Of a stretch of 64,000 nucleotides of DNA, positions 14,431-32,200 are shown piece by piece; positions within the stretch are counted from its first letter, which is position 1, and every line of letters starts with the position of its first letter. The notes beneath the pieces were generated by a model. The model searched no databases, had not been told where the DNA came from, and worked only from the letters and a program-made list of their open reading frames with translations. Both the position numbers and the translations under genes were made by a program. The stretch is from assembly GCF_050947335.1 (NCBI RefSeq), contig NW_027473363.1, positions 870,501 through 934,500 of the forward strand. The letters are read 5' to 3'. Origin of the DNA: Megachile rotundata. Taxonomy: Eukaryota > Arthropoda > Insecta > Hymenoptera > Megachilidae.

Positions 14431-17400
14431 ACAGTGTCAATCATTCAATCGCAATCACACAATCACAATCTTACGATCACAACATACAATCGCAATCAAA
14501 GAAGCGCAGTCAAAGAATCACAATCATACAATCACAATCATACGATCACAATCATACAATCACAATCATATAATCACAATCATACAATCACAATCATACA
14601 ATCACAATCATACAATCACAATCATACAATCACAATCATACAATAAGAATCATACAATCCAAATCATACAATCACAATCATGCAGTCACAATCATACAAT
14701 CACAATCAGACAATTACTATCATACAATCACAATCATACAATCGCAATCATACGATCACCATCATACAATTACTACCGTATAGTCACAATCATAGAGGTA
14801 CAATCATAAAATCGCAATCATACAATTACAATCTCCCAAACACAATCATACGATCGCAATCATACAATCATAACCATACAATCACAACCATACGATCACA
14901 ATCGTACAATTACTATCATACAATCGCAATCATACAATCACAATCATACAATCACATTCATACAATCATAATCATACAATCACAATCAAACAATCACAAT
15001 CATACAACCAAAATCATATAATCACAATCATACAATCACAATCATACAATCACAATCATACAATCACAATCATACAATCACAATCTTACAATCACAACCA
15101 TACAGTCACAATCATACGATCACAATCATACAATTACAATCATACAATCACAATCATACCATCACAATCATACGATCACACTCATACGATCACAATCGTA
15201 CAATCACAATCGTACAATCACAATCATATAATTACAATCATACAATCACTATCATACAATAGCAATCAAAGAATCACAATCATACGATCACAATCATACA
15301 ATTACTATCATACAATCACAATCATACGATCACAATCATACAATCACATTCATACGATCACAACCGTACAATCACAATCGTACAATCCCAATCATATGAT
15401 CACCATCATACAATTACTGTCATACACTCACAATCACACAATCACAATCATACAATCACAATCATACGATCACCATCATACAATTACTACCGTATAGTCA
15501 CAATCATAAAGGCAAAATCATAAAATCGCAATCATACAATTACAATCTCCCAAACACAATCATACGATCGCAATCATACAATCATAACCATACAATCACA
15601 ATCATACAATCCAAATCATACAATCACAATCATACAATCACAATCATACAATCACAATCATACAATCACAATAATACAGTCACAATCATACAATCACAAT
15701 CATACGATCACAATCGTACAATCACAATCGTACAATCACAATCATACAACCACAATCGTACGATCACAATCATACAATCACAATCATACAATCACAATCA
15801 AAGAATCACACTCATACGATCACAATCATACAATCACACTCATACGATCACAATCGTACAATCACAATCACACAATCACAGTCATACAATCACAATCATA
15901 CAATAACAATCCTACAATTGCAATCAAAGAATCACAATCAAAGAATCACAATCATACAATCACAATCATACAATCACAATCATACAATCACAATCATACA
16001 ATCACAATCATACAATAGGAATAATACAATCCAAATCATACAATCACAATCATACAGTCACAATCATACAATCACAATCATACAATCACAATCATACGAT
16101 CACCATCATACAATTACTATCATACAGTCACAATCATACAATCACAATCATAAAATCGCAATCATACAATTACAATCTCCCAAACACAATGATACGATCG
16201 CAATCATACAATCATAACCATACAATCACTATCATAGAATCACAATCATACAAAAAGAATCATACGATCACAATCATACGATCACCATCATACAATTACT
16301 ATCATACAGTCACAATCATACAATCACAATCATAAAATCACAATCATACAATCACAATCATAGAATAAGTATCACACAATCAAAATCACACAATCACAAT
16401 CATACAATCACAATCATACAATCACAATCATACAATCGTAATCATACAATCACAATCATACAATCACAATCATACAATCACAATCATACAATCACAATCA
16501 TACAATCACAATCATACAATCACAATCATACAATCACAATCAGACAATCAAAATCATACAATCGCAATCAAAGAATCGCAATCATACGATCACAATCATA
16601 CAATCACAATCATACAATCACAATCATACAATCACAATCATACAATCAAAATCATACAATCACAATCATACAATCACACTCATACGATCACAACCGTACA
16701 ATCACAGTCCTACAATCACAATCATACAATCACAATCATACGATCACAATCATACGATCAAAATCACACAATCACACTCATACGATCACAATCATACCAT
16801 CACAATCACACAATCACAATCATAAAATCACAATCATACAATCACAATCATACAATCACAATCATACAATCACAATCATACAATCACAATCATACAATCA
16901 CAATCATACAATAAGAATCATACAATCACAATCATGCAGTCACAATCATACAATCACAATCAGACAATTACTATCATACAATCACAATCATACAATCGCA
17001 ATCATACGATCACCATCATACAATTACTACCGTATAGTCACAATCATAGAGGCACAATCATAAAATCGCAATCATACAATTACAATCTCCCAAACACAAT
17101 CATACGATCGCAATCATACAATCATAACCATACAATCACAACCATACGATCACAATCGTACAATTACTATCATACAATCGCAATCATACAATCACAATCA
17201 TACAATCACATTCATACAATCATAATCATACAATCACAATCAAACAATCACAATCATACAACCAAAATCATATAATCACAATCATACAATCACAACCATA
17301 CAATCACAATCATACAATCACAATCATACAATCACAATCATACAATCACAATCTTACAATCACAACCATACAGTCACAATCATACGATCACAATCATACA

Positions 17401-18279
17401 ATTACTATCATACAATCACAATCATACGATCACACTCATACGATCACAATCATAGAATAAGAATCATACAATCCAAATCATACAATCACAATCATACAAT
17501 CACAATCATACAATCACAATCTTACAATCACAATAATACAGTCACAATCATACAATCACAATCATACGATCACAATCGTACAATCACAATCGTACAATCA
17601 CAATCATACAATCACAATCGTACGATCACAATCATACAATCACAATCATACAATCACAATCAAAGAATCACACTCATACGATCACAATCATACAATCGCA
17701 CTCATACGATCACAATCGTACAATCACAATCATACAATCACAGTCATACAATCACAATCATACAATAACAATCCTACAATTGCAATCAAAGAATCACAAT
17801 CAAAGAATCACAATCATACAATCACAATCATACAATCACAATCATACAATAGGAATAATACAATCCAAATCATACAATCACAATCATACAGTCACAATCA
17901 TACAATCACAATCATACAATCACAATCATACGATCACCATCATACAATTACTATCATACCGTCACAATCATACAATCACAATCATAAAATCGCAATCATA
18001 CAATTACAATCTCCCAAACACAATGATACGATCGCAATCATACAATCATAACCATACAATCACTATCATAGAATCACAATCATACAAAAAGAATCATACG
18101 ATCACAATCATACGATCACCATCATACAATTACTATCATACAGTCACAATCATACAATCACAATCATAAAATCACAATCATACAATCACAATCATAGAAT
18201 AAGTATCATACAATCCCAATCATACAATCACAATCATACAATCACAATCATACAATCACAATCATACAATCACAATAAT
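14431..18279 (+). repeat. Cassette C5, alpha class, 275 units
   Basis: B marks lie at 14680 and 16934 and the P mark at 16542. The landmark region has a private substitution (agaagcgc instead of agaatcgc) just after its 13-bp unit. The P-to-next-B distance is 392 bp, not the 770 bp found in C0, C1, C6, C8 and C9, so the right side is a different junction. From about 17524 onward it aligns with 28483 onward at offset 10959, continuing into C6/C9. It interrupts the regular class order, since another alpha cassette follows. Confidence 0.75.
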
Positions 18280-21200
18280 ACAGTGTCAATCATTCAATCG
18301 CAATCACACAATCACAATCTTACGATCACAACATACAATCGCAATCAAAGAATCGCAGTCAAAGAATCACAATCATACAATCACAATCATACGATCACAA
18401 TCATACAATCACAATCATATAATCACAATCATACAATCACAATCATACAATCACAATCATACAATCACAATCATACAATCACAATCATACAATAAGAATC
18501 ATACAATCCAAATCATACAATCACAATCATGCAGTCACAATCATACAATCACAATCAGACAATTACTATCATACAATCACAATCATACAATCGCAATCAT
18601 ACGATCACCATCATACAATTACTACCGTATAGTCACAATCATAGAGGTACAATCATAAAATCGCAATCATACAATTACAATCTCCCAAACACAATCATAC
18701 GATCGCAATCATACAATCATAACCATACAATCACAACCATACGATCACAATCGTACAATTACTATCATACAATCGCAATCATACAATCACAATCATACAA
18801 TCACATTCATACAATCATAATCATACAATCACAATCAAACAATCACAATCATACAACCAAAATCATATAATCACAATCATACAATCACAATCATACAATC
18901 ACAATCATACAATCACAATCATACAATCACAATCTTACAATCACAACCATACAGTCACAATCATACGATCACAATCATACAATTACAATCATACAATCAC
19001 AATCATACCATCACAATCATACGATCACACTCATACGATCACAATCGTACAATCACAATCGTACAATCACAATCATATAATCACAATCATACAATCACTA
19101 TCATACAATAGCAATCAAAGAATCACAATCATACGATCACAATCATACAATTACTATCATACAATCACAATCATACGATCACAATCATACAATCACATTC
19201 ATACGATCACAACCGTACAATCACAATCGTACAATCCCAATCATATGATCACCATCATACAATTACTGTCATACACTCACAATCACACAATCACAATCAT
19301 ACAATCACAATCATACGATCACCATCATACAATTACTACCGTATAGTCACAATCATAAAGGCAAAATCATAAAATCGCAATCATACAATTACAATCTCCC
19401 AAACACAATCATACGATCGCAATCATACAATCATAACCATACAATCACAATCATACAATCCAAATCATACAATCACAATCATACAATCACAATCATACAA
19501 TCACAATCATACAATCATAATAATACAGTCACAATCATACAATCACAATCATACGATCACAATCGTACAATCACAATCGTACAATCACAATCATACAACC
19601 ACAATCGTACGATCACAATCATACAATCACAATCATACAATCACAATCAAAGAATCACACTCATACGATCACAATCATACAATCACACTCATACGATCAC
19701 AATCGTACAATCACAATCACACAATCACAGTCATACAATCACAATCATACAATAACAATCCTACAATTGCAATCAAAGAATCACAATCAAAGAATCACAA
19801 TCATACAATCACAATCATACAATCACAATCATACAATCACAATCATACAATAGGAATAATACAATCCAAATCATACAATCACAATCATACAGTCACAATC
19901 ATACAATCACAATCATACAATCACAATCATACGATCACCATCATACAATTACTATCATACAGTCACAATCATACAATCACAATCATAAAATCGCAATCAT
20001 ACAATTACAATCTCCCAAACACAATGATACGATCGCAATCATACAATCATAACCATACAATCACTATCATAGAATCACAATCATACAAAAAGAATCATAC
20101 GATCACAATCATACGATCACCATCATACAATTACTATCATACAGTCACAATCATACAATCACAATCATAAAATCACAATCATACAATCACAATCATAGAA
20201 TAAGTATCACACAATCAAAATCACACAATCACAATCATACAATCACAATCATACAATCACAATCATACAATCGTAATCATACAATCACAATCATACAATC
20301 ACAATCATACAATCACAATCATACAATCACAATCATACAATCACAATCATACAATCACAATCATACAATCACAATCATACAATCACAATCATACAATCAC
20401 AATCAGACAATCAAAATCATACAATCGCAATCAAAGAATCGCAATCATACGATCACAATCATACAATCACAATCATACAATCACAATCATACAATCAAAA
20501 TCATACAATCACAATCATACAATCACACTCATACGATCACAACCGTACAATCACAGTCCTACAATCACAATCATACAATCACAATCATACGATCACAATC
20601 ATACGATCAAAATCACACAATCACACTCATACGATCACAATCGTACAATCACAATCGTACAATCACAATCGTAAAATCACAATCATACAATCACAATCGT
20701 ACAATCACGATCGTACAATAACAATCATACAATCGCAATCAAAGAATCACAATCAAAGAATCGCTATCATACAATCACGATCATACAATCACAATTATAC
20801 AATAAGAATCATACAATCCAAATCATACAATCACAATCATACAATCACAATCATACAATCACAATCATACAATCACAATTACACAATCACACTCATACAA
20901 TCACAATCATACAATCACAATCATACAATCGCAATCATACGATCGCAATCATACAATCGCAATCATGCAATCACAATCATACAATCACATTCATACAATC
21001 ATAATCATACAATCACAATCAAACAATCACAATCATACAACCACAATCATATAATCACAGTCATACAATCACAATCATACCATCACAATCATACGATCAC
21101 ACTCATACAATCACTATCATACAATCACAATCATACGATCACAATCATACGATCACCATCATACAATTACTATCATGCAGTCACAATCATACAATCACAA

Positions 21201-22058
21201 TCAGACAATTACTATCATACAATCACAATTATACAATCGCAATCATACGATCACCATCATACAATTACTACCGTATAGTCACAATCATAGAGGCACAATC
21301 ATAAAATCGGAATCATACAATTACAATCTCCCAAACACAATCATACGATCGCAATCATACAATCATAACCATACAATCACAATCATACGATCACAATCGT
21401 ACAATCACAATCGTACAATCACAACCATACAATCACAATCATACAATCACAATCATACAATCACAATCAAAGAATCACAATCATACGATCACAATCATAC
21501 AATCACACTCATACGATCACAATCGTACAATCACAATCGTACAATCACAATCATACAATCACAATCATACAATCACAATCACACAATCACAATCATACAA
21601 TCGCAATCAAAGAATCACAATCATACAATCACAATCATACAATCACAGTCATACAATCACAATCATACAGTAACAATCATACAATCGCAATCAAAGAATC
21701 ACAATCAAAGAATCACAATCATACAATAACAATCATACAATCACAATCATACAATCACAATCATACAATCACAATCATACAATCACAATCATACAATAGG
21801 AATAATACAATCCAAATCATACAATCACAATCATACAGTCACAATCATACAATCACAATCATACAATCACAATCATACGATCACCATCATACAATTACCA
21901 TCATACAGTCACAATCATACAATCACAATCATAAAATCACAATCATACAATCACAATCATAGAATAAGTATCATACAATCCCAATCATACAATCACAATC
22001 ATACAATCACAATCATACAATCACAATCATACAATCACAATCATACAATCACAATAAT
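18280..22058 (+). repeat. Cassette C6, alpha class, 270 units
   Basis: B marks lie at 18529 and 21175 and the P mark at 20405. It has exactly the length of C9 (3779 bp) and aligns with it throughout at offset 10959 (18283/29242, 18529/29488, 21175/32134, 22062/33021). Its interior from 18529 to 21729 also aligns with 24981-28181 in C8 at offset 6452. It contains the 966-bp stretch that C1 lacks. Confidence 0.87.
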
Positions 22059-24717
22059 ACAGTGTCAATCATTCAATCGCAATCACACAATCACAATCTT
22101 ACGATCGCAACATACAATCGCAATCAAAGAATCGCAGTCAAAGAATCACAATCATACAATCACAATCATACGATCACAATCATACAATCACAATCATATA
22201 ATCACAATCATACAATCACAATCATACAGTCACAATCATACAATCACATTCATACAATCACAATCATACAATAAGAATCATACAATCCAAATCATAAAAT
22301 CACAATCATGCAGTCACAATCATACAATCACAATCAGACAATTACTATCATACAATCACAATCATACAATCGCAATCATACGATCACCATCATACAATTA
22401 CTACCGTATAGTCACAATCATAGAGGCACAATCATAAAATCGGAATCATACAATTACAATCTCCCAGACACAATCATACGATCGCAATCATACAATCATA
22501 ACCATACAATCACAACCATACGATCACAATCGTACAATTACTATCATACAATCACAACCATACGATCACAATCATACAATCACAATCATACGATCACAAT
22601 CGTACAATCACAATCGTACAATCACAACCATACAATCACAATCATACAATCCGAATCATACAATCACAATCAAAGAATCACAATCATACGATCACAATCA
22701 TACAATCACACTCATACGATCACAATCGTACAATCACAATCGTACAATCACAATCATACAATCACAATCATACAATCACAATCATACAATCACAATCATA
22801 CAATCACAATCATACAATCACAATCATACAGTCACAATCATACAATCACAATCATACAATCACAATCATACGATCACCATCATACAATTACTATCATACA
22901 GTCACAATCATACAATTACAATCATAAAATCACAATCATACAATCACAATCATACAATCGTAATCATACAATCACAATCATACAATCACAATCATACAAT
23001 CACAATCATACAATCACAATCATACAATCGCAATCATACAATCACAATTACACAATCACACTCATACAATCACAATCATACAATCACAATCATACAATCA
23101 CAATCATACGATCGCAATCATACAAACGCAATCATACAATCACAATCATACAATCACATTCATACAATCATAATCATACAATCACAATCAAACAATCACA
23201 ATCATGCAACCAAAATCATATAATCACAATCATACAATCACAACCATACAATCACAATCATACAATCACAATCATACAATCACAATCATACAATCACAAT
23301 CTTACAATCACAACCATACAGTCACAATCATACGATCACAATCATACAATTACAATCATACAATCACAATCATACCATCACAATCATACGATCACACTCA
23401 TACGATCACAATCGTACAATCACAATCGTACAATCACAATCATATAATCACAATCATACAATCACTATCATACAATAGCAATCAAAGAATCACAATCATA
23501 CGATCACAATCATGCAATTACTATCATACAATCACAATCATACGATCACAATCATACAATCACATTCATACGATCACAACCGTACAATCACAATCGTACA
23601 ATCCCAATCATATGATCACCATCATACAATTACTGTCATACACTCACAATCATACAATCACAATCATACAATCACAATCATACGATCACCATCATACAAT
23701 TACTACCGTATAGTCACAATCATAAAGGCAAAATCATAAAATCGCAATCATACAATTACAATCTCCCAAACACAATCATACGATCGCAATCATACAATCA
23801 TAACCATACAATCACAATCATACGATCACAATCATACAATTACTATCATACAATCACAATCATACGATCACACTCATACGATCACAATCATAGAATAAGA
23901 ATCATACAATCCAAATCATACAATCACAATCATACAATCACAATCATACAATCACAATCTTACAATCACAATAATACAGTCACAATCATACAATCACAAT
24001 CATACGATCACAATCGTACAATCACAATCGTACAATCACAATCATACAATCACAATCGTACGATCACAATCATACAATCACAATCATACAATCACAATCA
24101 AAGAATCACACTCATACGATCACAATCATACAACCGCACTCATACGATCACAATCGTACAATCACAATCATACAATCACAGTCATACAATCACAATCATA
24201 CAATAACAATCCTACAATTGCAATCAAAGAATCACAATCAAAGAATCACAATCATACAATCACAATCATACAATCACAATCATACAATAGGAATAATACA
24301 ATCCAAATCATACAATCACAATCATACAGTCACAATCATACAATCACAATCATACAATCACAATCATACGATCACCATCATACAATTACTATCATACAGT
24401 CACAATCATACAATCACAATCATAAAATCGCAATCATACAATTACAATCTCCCAAACACAATGATACGATCGCAATCATACAATCATAACCATACAATCA
24501 CTATCATAGAATCACAATCATACAAAAAGAATCATACGATCACAATCATACGATCACCATCATACAATTACTATCATACAGTCACAATCATACAATCACA
24601 ATCATAAAATCACAATCATACAATCACAATCATAGAATAAGTATCATACAATCCCAATCATACAATCACAATCATACAATCACAATCATACAATCACAAT
24701 CATACAATCACAATAAT
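22059..24717 (+). repeat. Cassette C7, beta class, 190 units
   Basis: The landmark has the beta-specific G (13-bp unit at 22101-22113). One B mark lies at 22308, with later anchors at 23512 and 24218. The left part aligns with C2 at offset 16767 and the right part at 16221, a net loss of 546 bp (39 units). One missing 42-bp step is near 22.82 kb, where the acaataggaataat-type units found in C2 and C10 are absent. The 56-bp double B mark of C2 and C10 is also absent. Confidence 0.82.
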
Positions 24718-27700
24718 ACAGTGTCAATCATTCAATCGCAATCACACAATCACAATCTTACGATCACAACATACAATCGCAATCAAAGAATCGCAGTCAA
24801 AGAATCACAATCATACAATCACAATCATACGATCACAATCATACAATCACAATCATATAATCACAATCATACAATCACAATCATACAATCACAATCATAC
24901 AATCACAATCATACAATCACAATCATACAATCACAATCATACAATAAGAATCATACAATCCAAATCATACAATCACAATCATGCAGTCACAATCATACAA
25001 TCACAATCAGACAATTACTATCATACAATCACAATCATACAATCGCAATCATACGATCACCATCATACAATTACTACCGTATAGTCACAATCATAGAGGT
25101 ACAATCATAAAATCGCAATCATACAATTACAATCTCCCAAACACAATCATACGATCGCAATCATACAATCATAACCATACAATCACAACCATACGATCAC
25201 AATCGTACAATTACTATCATACAATCGCAATCATACAATCACAATCATACAATCACATTCATACAATCATAATCATACAATCACAATCAAACAATCACAA
25301 TCATACAACCAAAATCATATAATCACAATCATACAATCACAATCATACAATCACAATCATACAATCACAATCATACAATCACAATCTTACAATCACAACC
25401 ATACAGTCACAATCATACGATCACAATCATACAATTACAATCATACAATCACAATCATACCATCACAATCATACGATCACACTCATACGATCACAATCGT
25501 ACAATCACAATCGTACAATCACAATCATATAATCACAATCATACAATCACTATCATACAATAGCAATCAAAGAATCACAATCATACGATCACAATCATAC
25601 AATTACTATCATACAATCACAATCATACGATCACAATCATACAATCACATTCATACGATCACAACCGTACAATCACAATCGTACAATCCCAATCATATGA
25701 TCACCATCATACAATTACTGTCATACACTCACAATCACACAATCACAATCATACAATCACAATCATACGATCACCATCATACAATTACTACCGTATAGTC
25801 ACAATCATAAAGGCAAAATCATAAAATCGCAATCATACAATTACAATCTCCCAAACACAATCATACGATCGCAATCATACAATCATAACCATACAATCAC
25901 AATCATACAATCCAAATCATACAATCACAATCATACAATCACAATCATACAATCACAATCATACAATCACAATAATACAGTCACAATCATACAATCACAA
26001 TCATACGATCACAATCGTACAATCACAATCGTACAATCACAATCATACAACCACAATCGTACGATCACAATCATACAATCACAACCATACAATCACAATC
26101 AAAGAATCACACTCATACGATCACAATCATACAATCACACTCATACGATCACAATCGTACAATCACAATCACACAATCACAGTCATACAATCACAATCAT
26201 ACAATAACAATCCTACAATTGCAATCAAAGAATCACAATCAAAGAATCACAATCATACAATCACAATCATACAATCACAATCATACAATCACAATCATAC
26301 AATAGGAATAATACAATCCAAATCATACAATCACAATCATACAATCACAATCATACAATCACAATCATACAATCACAATCATACGATCACCATCATACAA
26401 TTACTATCATACAGTCACAATCATACAATCACAATCATAAAATCGCAATCATACAATTACAATCTCCCAAACACAATGATACGATCGCAATCATACAATC
26501 ATAACCATACAATCACTATCATAGAATCACAATCATACAAAAAGAATCATACGATCACAATCATACGATCACCATCATACAATTACTATCATACAGTCAC
26601 AATCATACAATCACAATCATAAAATCACAATCATACAATCACAATCATAGAATAAGTATCACACAATCAAAATCACACAATCACAATCATACAATCACAA
26701 TCATACAATCACAATCATACAATCGTAATCATACAATCACAATCATACAATCACAATCATACAATCACAATCATACAATCACAATCATACAATCACAATC
26801 ATACAATCACAATCATACAATCACAATCATACAATCACAATCATACAATCACAATCAGACAATCAAAATCATACAATCGCAATCAAAGAATCGCAATCAT
26901 ACGATCACAATCATACAATCACAATCATACAATCACAATCATACAATCAAAATCATACAATCACAATCATACAATCACACTCATACGATCACAACCGTAC
27001 AATCACAGTCCTACAATCACAATCATACAATCACAATCATACGATCACAATCATACGATCAAAATCACACAATCACACTCATACGATCACAATCGTACAA
27101 TCACAATCGTACAATCACAATCGTAAAATCACAATCATACAATCACAATCGTACAATCACAATCGTACAATAACAATCATACAATCGCAATCAAAGAATC
27201 ACAATCAAAGAATCGCTATCATACAATCACGATCATACAATCACAATTATACAATAAGAATCATACAATCCAAATCATACAATCACAATCATACAATCAC
27301 AATCATACAATCACAATCATACAATCACAATTACACAATCACACTCATACAATCACAATCATACAATCACAATCATACAATCGCAATCATACGATCGCAA
27401 TCATACAATCGCAATCATGCAATCACAATCATACAATCACATTCATACAATCATAATCATACAATCACAATCAAACAATCACAATCATACAACCACAATC
27501 ATATAATCACAGTCATACAATCACAATCATACCATCACAATCATACGATCACACTCATACAATCACTATCATACAATCACAATCATACGATCACAATCAT
27601 ACGATCACCATCATACAATTACTATCATGCAGTCACAATCATACAATCACAATCAGACAATTACTATCATACAATCACAATTATACAATCGCAATCATAC

Positions 27701-29238
27701 GATCACCATCATACAATTACTACCGTATAGTCACAATCATAGAGGCACAATCATAAAATCGGAATCATACAATTACAATCTCCCAAACACAATCATACGA
27801 TCGCAATCATACAATCATAACCATACAATCACAATCATACGATCACAATCGTACAATCACAATCGTACAATCACAACCATACAATCACAATCATACAATC
27901 ACAATCATACAATCACAATCAAAGAATCACAATCATACGATCACAATCATACAATCACACTCATACGATCACAATCGTACAATCACAATCGTACAATCAC
28001 AATCATACAATCACAATCATACAATCACAATCACACAATCACAATCATACAATCGCAATCAAAGAATCACAATCATACAATCACAATCATACAATCACAG
28101 TCATACAATCACAATCATACAATAACAATCATACAATCGCAATCAAAGAATCACAATCAAAGAATCACAATCATACAATAACAATCATACAATCACAATC
28201 ATACAATCACAATCATACAATCACAATCATACAATCACAATCATACAATAGGAATAATACAATCCAAATCATACAATCACAATCATACAGTCACAATCAT
28301 ACAATCACAATCATACAATCACAATCATACGATCACCATCATACAATTACCATCATACAGTCACAATCATACAATCACAATCATAAAATCACAATCATAC
28401 AATCACAATCATGGAATAAGTATCATACAATCCCAATCATACAATCACAATCATACAATCACAATCATACAATCACAATCATACAATCACAATAATACAG
28501 TCACAATCATACAATCACAATCATACGATCACAATCGTACAATCACAATCGTACAATCACAATCATACAATCACAATCGTACGATCACAATCATACAATC
28601 ACAATCATACAATCACAATCAAAGAATCACACTCATACGATCACAATCATACAATCGCACTCATACGATCACAATCGTACAAGCACAATCATACAATCAC
28701 AGTCATACAATCACAATCATACAATAACAATCCTACAATTGCAATCAAAGAATCACAATCAAAGAATCACAATCATACAATCACAATCATACAATCACAA
28801 TCATACAATAGGAATAATACAATCCAAATCATACAATCACAATCATACAGTCACAATCATACAATCACAATCATACAATCACAATCATACGATCACCATC
28901 ATACAATTACTATCATACCGTCACAATCATACAATCACAATCATAAAATCGCAATCATACAATTACAATCTCCCAAACACAATGATACGATCGCAATCAT
29001 ACAATCATAACCATACAATCACTATCATAGAATCACAATCATACAAAAAGAATCATACGATCACAATCATACGATCACCATCATACAATTACTATCATAC
29101 AGTCACAATCATACAATCACAATCATAAAATCACAATCATACAATCACAATCATAGAATAAGTATCATACAATCCCAATCATACAATCACAATCATACAA
29201 TCACAATCATACAATCACAATCATACAATCACAATAAT
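24718..29238 (+). repeat. Cassette C8, gamma head with alpha body, 323 units
   Basis: The start is gamma-like: landmark to B is 260 bp (24721 to 24981), as in C3 and C11. The interior is alpha-like: B at 24981, P at 26857 (1876 bp on) and B at 27627 (770 bp on), which is the spacing of C6 and C9 and not the 1176 bp of C3 and C11. It thus looks like a recombinant between classes. The tail from 26747 matches C0. Position 28413 has a private atggaataag where its relatives have atagaataag. Confidence 0.8.
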
Positions 29239-32200
29239 ACAGTGTCAATCATTCAATCGCAATCACACAATCACAATCTTACGATCACAACATACAATCG
29301 CAATCAAAGAATCGCAGTCAAAGAATCACAATCATACAATCACAATCATACGATCACAATCATACAATCACAATCATATAATCACAATCATACAATCACA
29401 ATCATACAATCACAATCATACAATCACAATCATACAATCACAATCATACAATAAGAATCATACAATCCAAATCATACAATCACAATCATGCAGTCACAAT
29501 CATACAATCACAATCAGACAATTACTATCATACAATCACAATCATACAATCGCAATCATACGATCACCATCATACAATTACTACCGTATAGTCACAATCA
29601 TAGAGGTACAATCATAAAATCGCAATCATACAATTACAATCTCCCAAACACAATCATACGATCGCAATCATACAATCATAACCATACAATCACAACCATA
29701 CGATCACAATCGTACAATTACTATCATACAATCGCAATCATACAATCACAATCATACAATCACATTCATACAATCATAATCATACAATCACAATCAAACA
29801 ATCACAATCATACAACCAAAATCATATAATCACAATCATACAATCACAATCATACAATCACAATCATACAATCACAATCATACAATCACAATCTTACAAT
29901 CACAACCATACAGTCACAATCATACGATCACAATCATACAATTACAATCATACAATCACAATCATACCATCACAATCATACGATCACACTCATACGATCA
30001 CAATCGTACAATCACAATCGTACAATCACAATCATATAATCACAATCATACAATCACTATCATACAATAGCAATCAAAGAATCACAATCATACGATCACA
30101 ATCATACAATTACTATCATACAATCACAATCATACGATCACAATCATACAATCACATTCATACGATCACAACCGTACAATCACAATCGTACAATCCCAAT
30201 CATATGATCACCATCATACAATTACTGTCATACACTCACAATCACACAATCACAATCATACAATCACAATCATACGATCACCATCATACAATTACTACCG
30301 TATAGTCACAATCATAAAGGCAAAATCATAAAATCGCAATCATACAATTACAATCTCCCAAACACAATCATACGATCGCAATCATACAATCATAACCATA
30401 CAATCACAATCATACAATCCAAATCATACAATCACAATCATACAATCACAATCATACAATCACAATCATACAATCACAATCATACAATCATAATAATACA
30501 GTCACAATCATACAATCACAATCATACGATCACAATCGTACAATCACAATCGTACAATCACAATCATACAACCACAATCGTACGATCACAATCATACAAT
30601 CACAATCATACAATCACAATCAAAGAATCACACTCATACGATCACAATCATACAATCACACTCATACGATCACAATCGTACAATCACAATCACACAATCA
30701 CAGTCATACAATCACAATCATACAATAACAATCCTACAATTGCAATCAAAGAATCACAATCAAAGAATCACAATCATACAATCACAATCATACAATCACA
30801 ATCATACAATCACAATCATACAATAGGAATAATACAATCCAAATCATACAATCACAATCATACAGTCACAATCATACAATCACAATCATACAATCACAAT
30901 CATACGATCACCATCATACAATTACTATCATACAGTCACAATCATACAATCACAATCATAAAATCGCAATCATACAATTACAATCTCCCAAACACAATGA
31001 TACGATCGCAATCATACAATCATAACCATACAATCACTATCATAGAATCACAATCATACAAAAAGAATCATACGATCACAATCATACGATCACCATCATA
31101 CAATTACTATCATACAGTCACAATCATACAATCACAATCATAAAATCACAATCATACAATCACAATCATAGAATAAGTATCACACAATCAAAATCACACA
31201 ATCACAATCATACAATCACAATCATACAATCACAATCATACAATCGTAATCATACAATCACAATCATACAATCACAATCATACAATCACAATCATACAAT
31301 CACAATCATACAATCACAATCATACAATCACAATCATACAATCACAATCATACAATCACAATCAGACAATCAAAATCATACAATCGCAATCAAAGAATCG
31401 CAATCATACGATCACAATCATACAATCACAATCATACAATCACAATCATACAATCAAAATCATACAATCACAATCATACAATCACACTCATACGATCACA
31501 ACCGTACAATCACAGTCCTACAATCACAATCATACAATCACAATCATACGATCACAATCATACGATCAAAATCACACAATCACACTCATACGATCACAAT
31601 CGTACAATCACAATCGTACAATCACAATCGTAAAATCACAATCATACAATCACAATCGTACAATCACAATCGTACAATAACAATCATACAATCGCAATCA
31701 AAGAATCACTATCAAAGAATCGCTATCATACAATCACGATCATACAATCACAATTATACAATAAGAATCATACAATCCAAATCATACAATCACAATCATA
31801 CAATCACAATCATACAATCACAATCATACAATCACAATTACACAATCACACTCATACAATCACAATCATACAATCACAATCATACAATCGCAATCATACG
31901 ATCGCAATCATACAATCGCAATCATGCAATCACAATCATACAATCACATTCATACAATCATAATCATACAATCACAATCAAACAATCACAATCATACAAC
32001 CACAATCATATAATCACAGTCATACAATCACAATCATACCATCACAATCATACGATCACACTCATACAATCACTATCATACAATCACAATCATACGATCA
32101 CAATCATACGATCACCATCATACAATTACTATCATGCAGTCACAATCATACAATCACAATCAGACAATTACTATCATACAATCACAATTATACAATCGCA

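Larger units (their letters stand above)
18280..29238 (+). repeat. Super-repeat copy II (alpha-beta-gamma, C6-C8)
   Basis: The total length is 10959 bp, directly followed by copy III, so II and III are tandem neighbours. The alpha members are the same length in both. The beta member is shorter here and the gamma member is longer and chimeric. No delta cassette follows it, unlike copies I and III. Confidence 0.82.
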
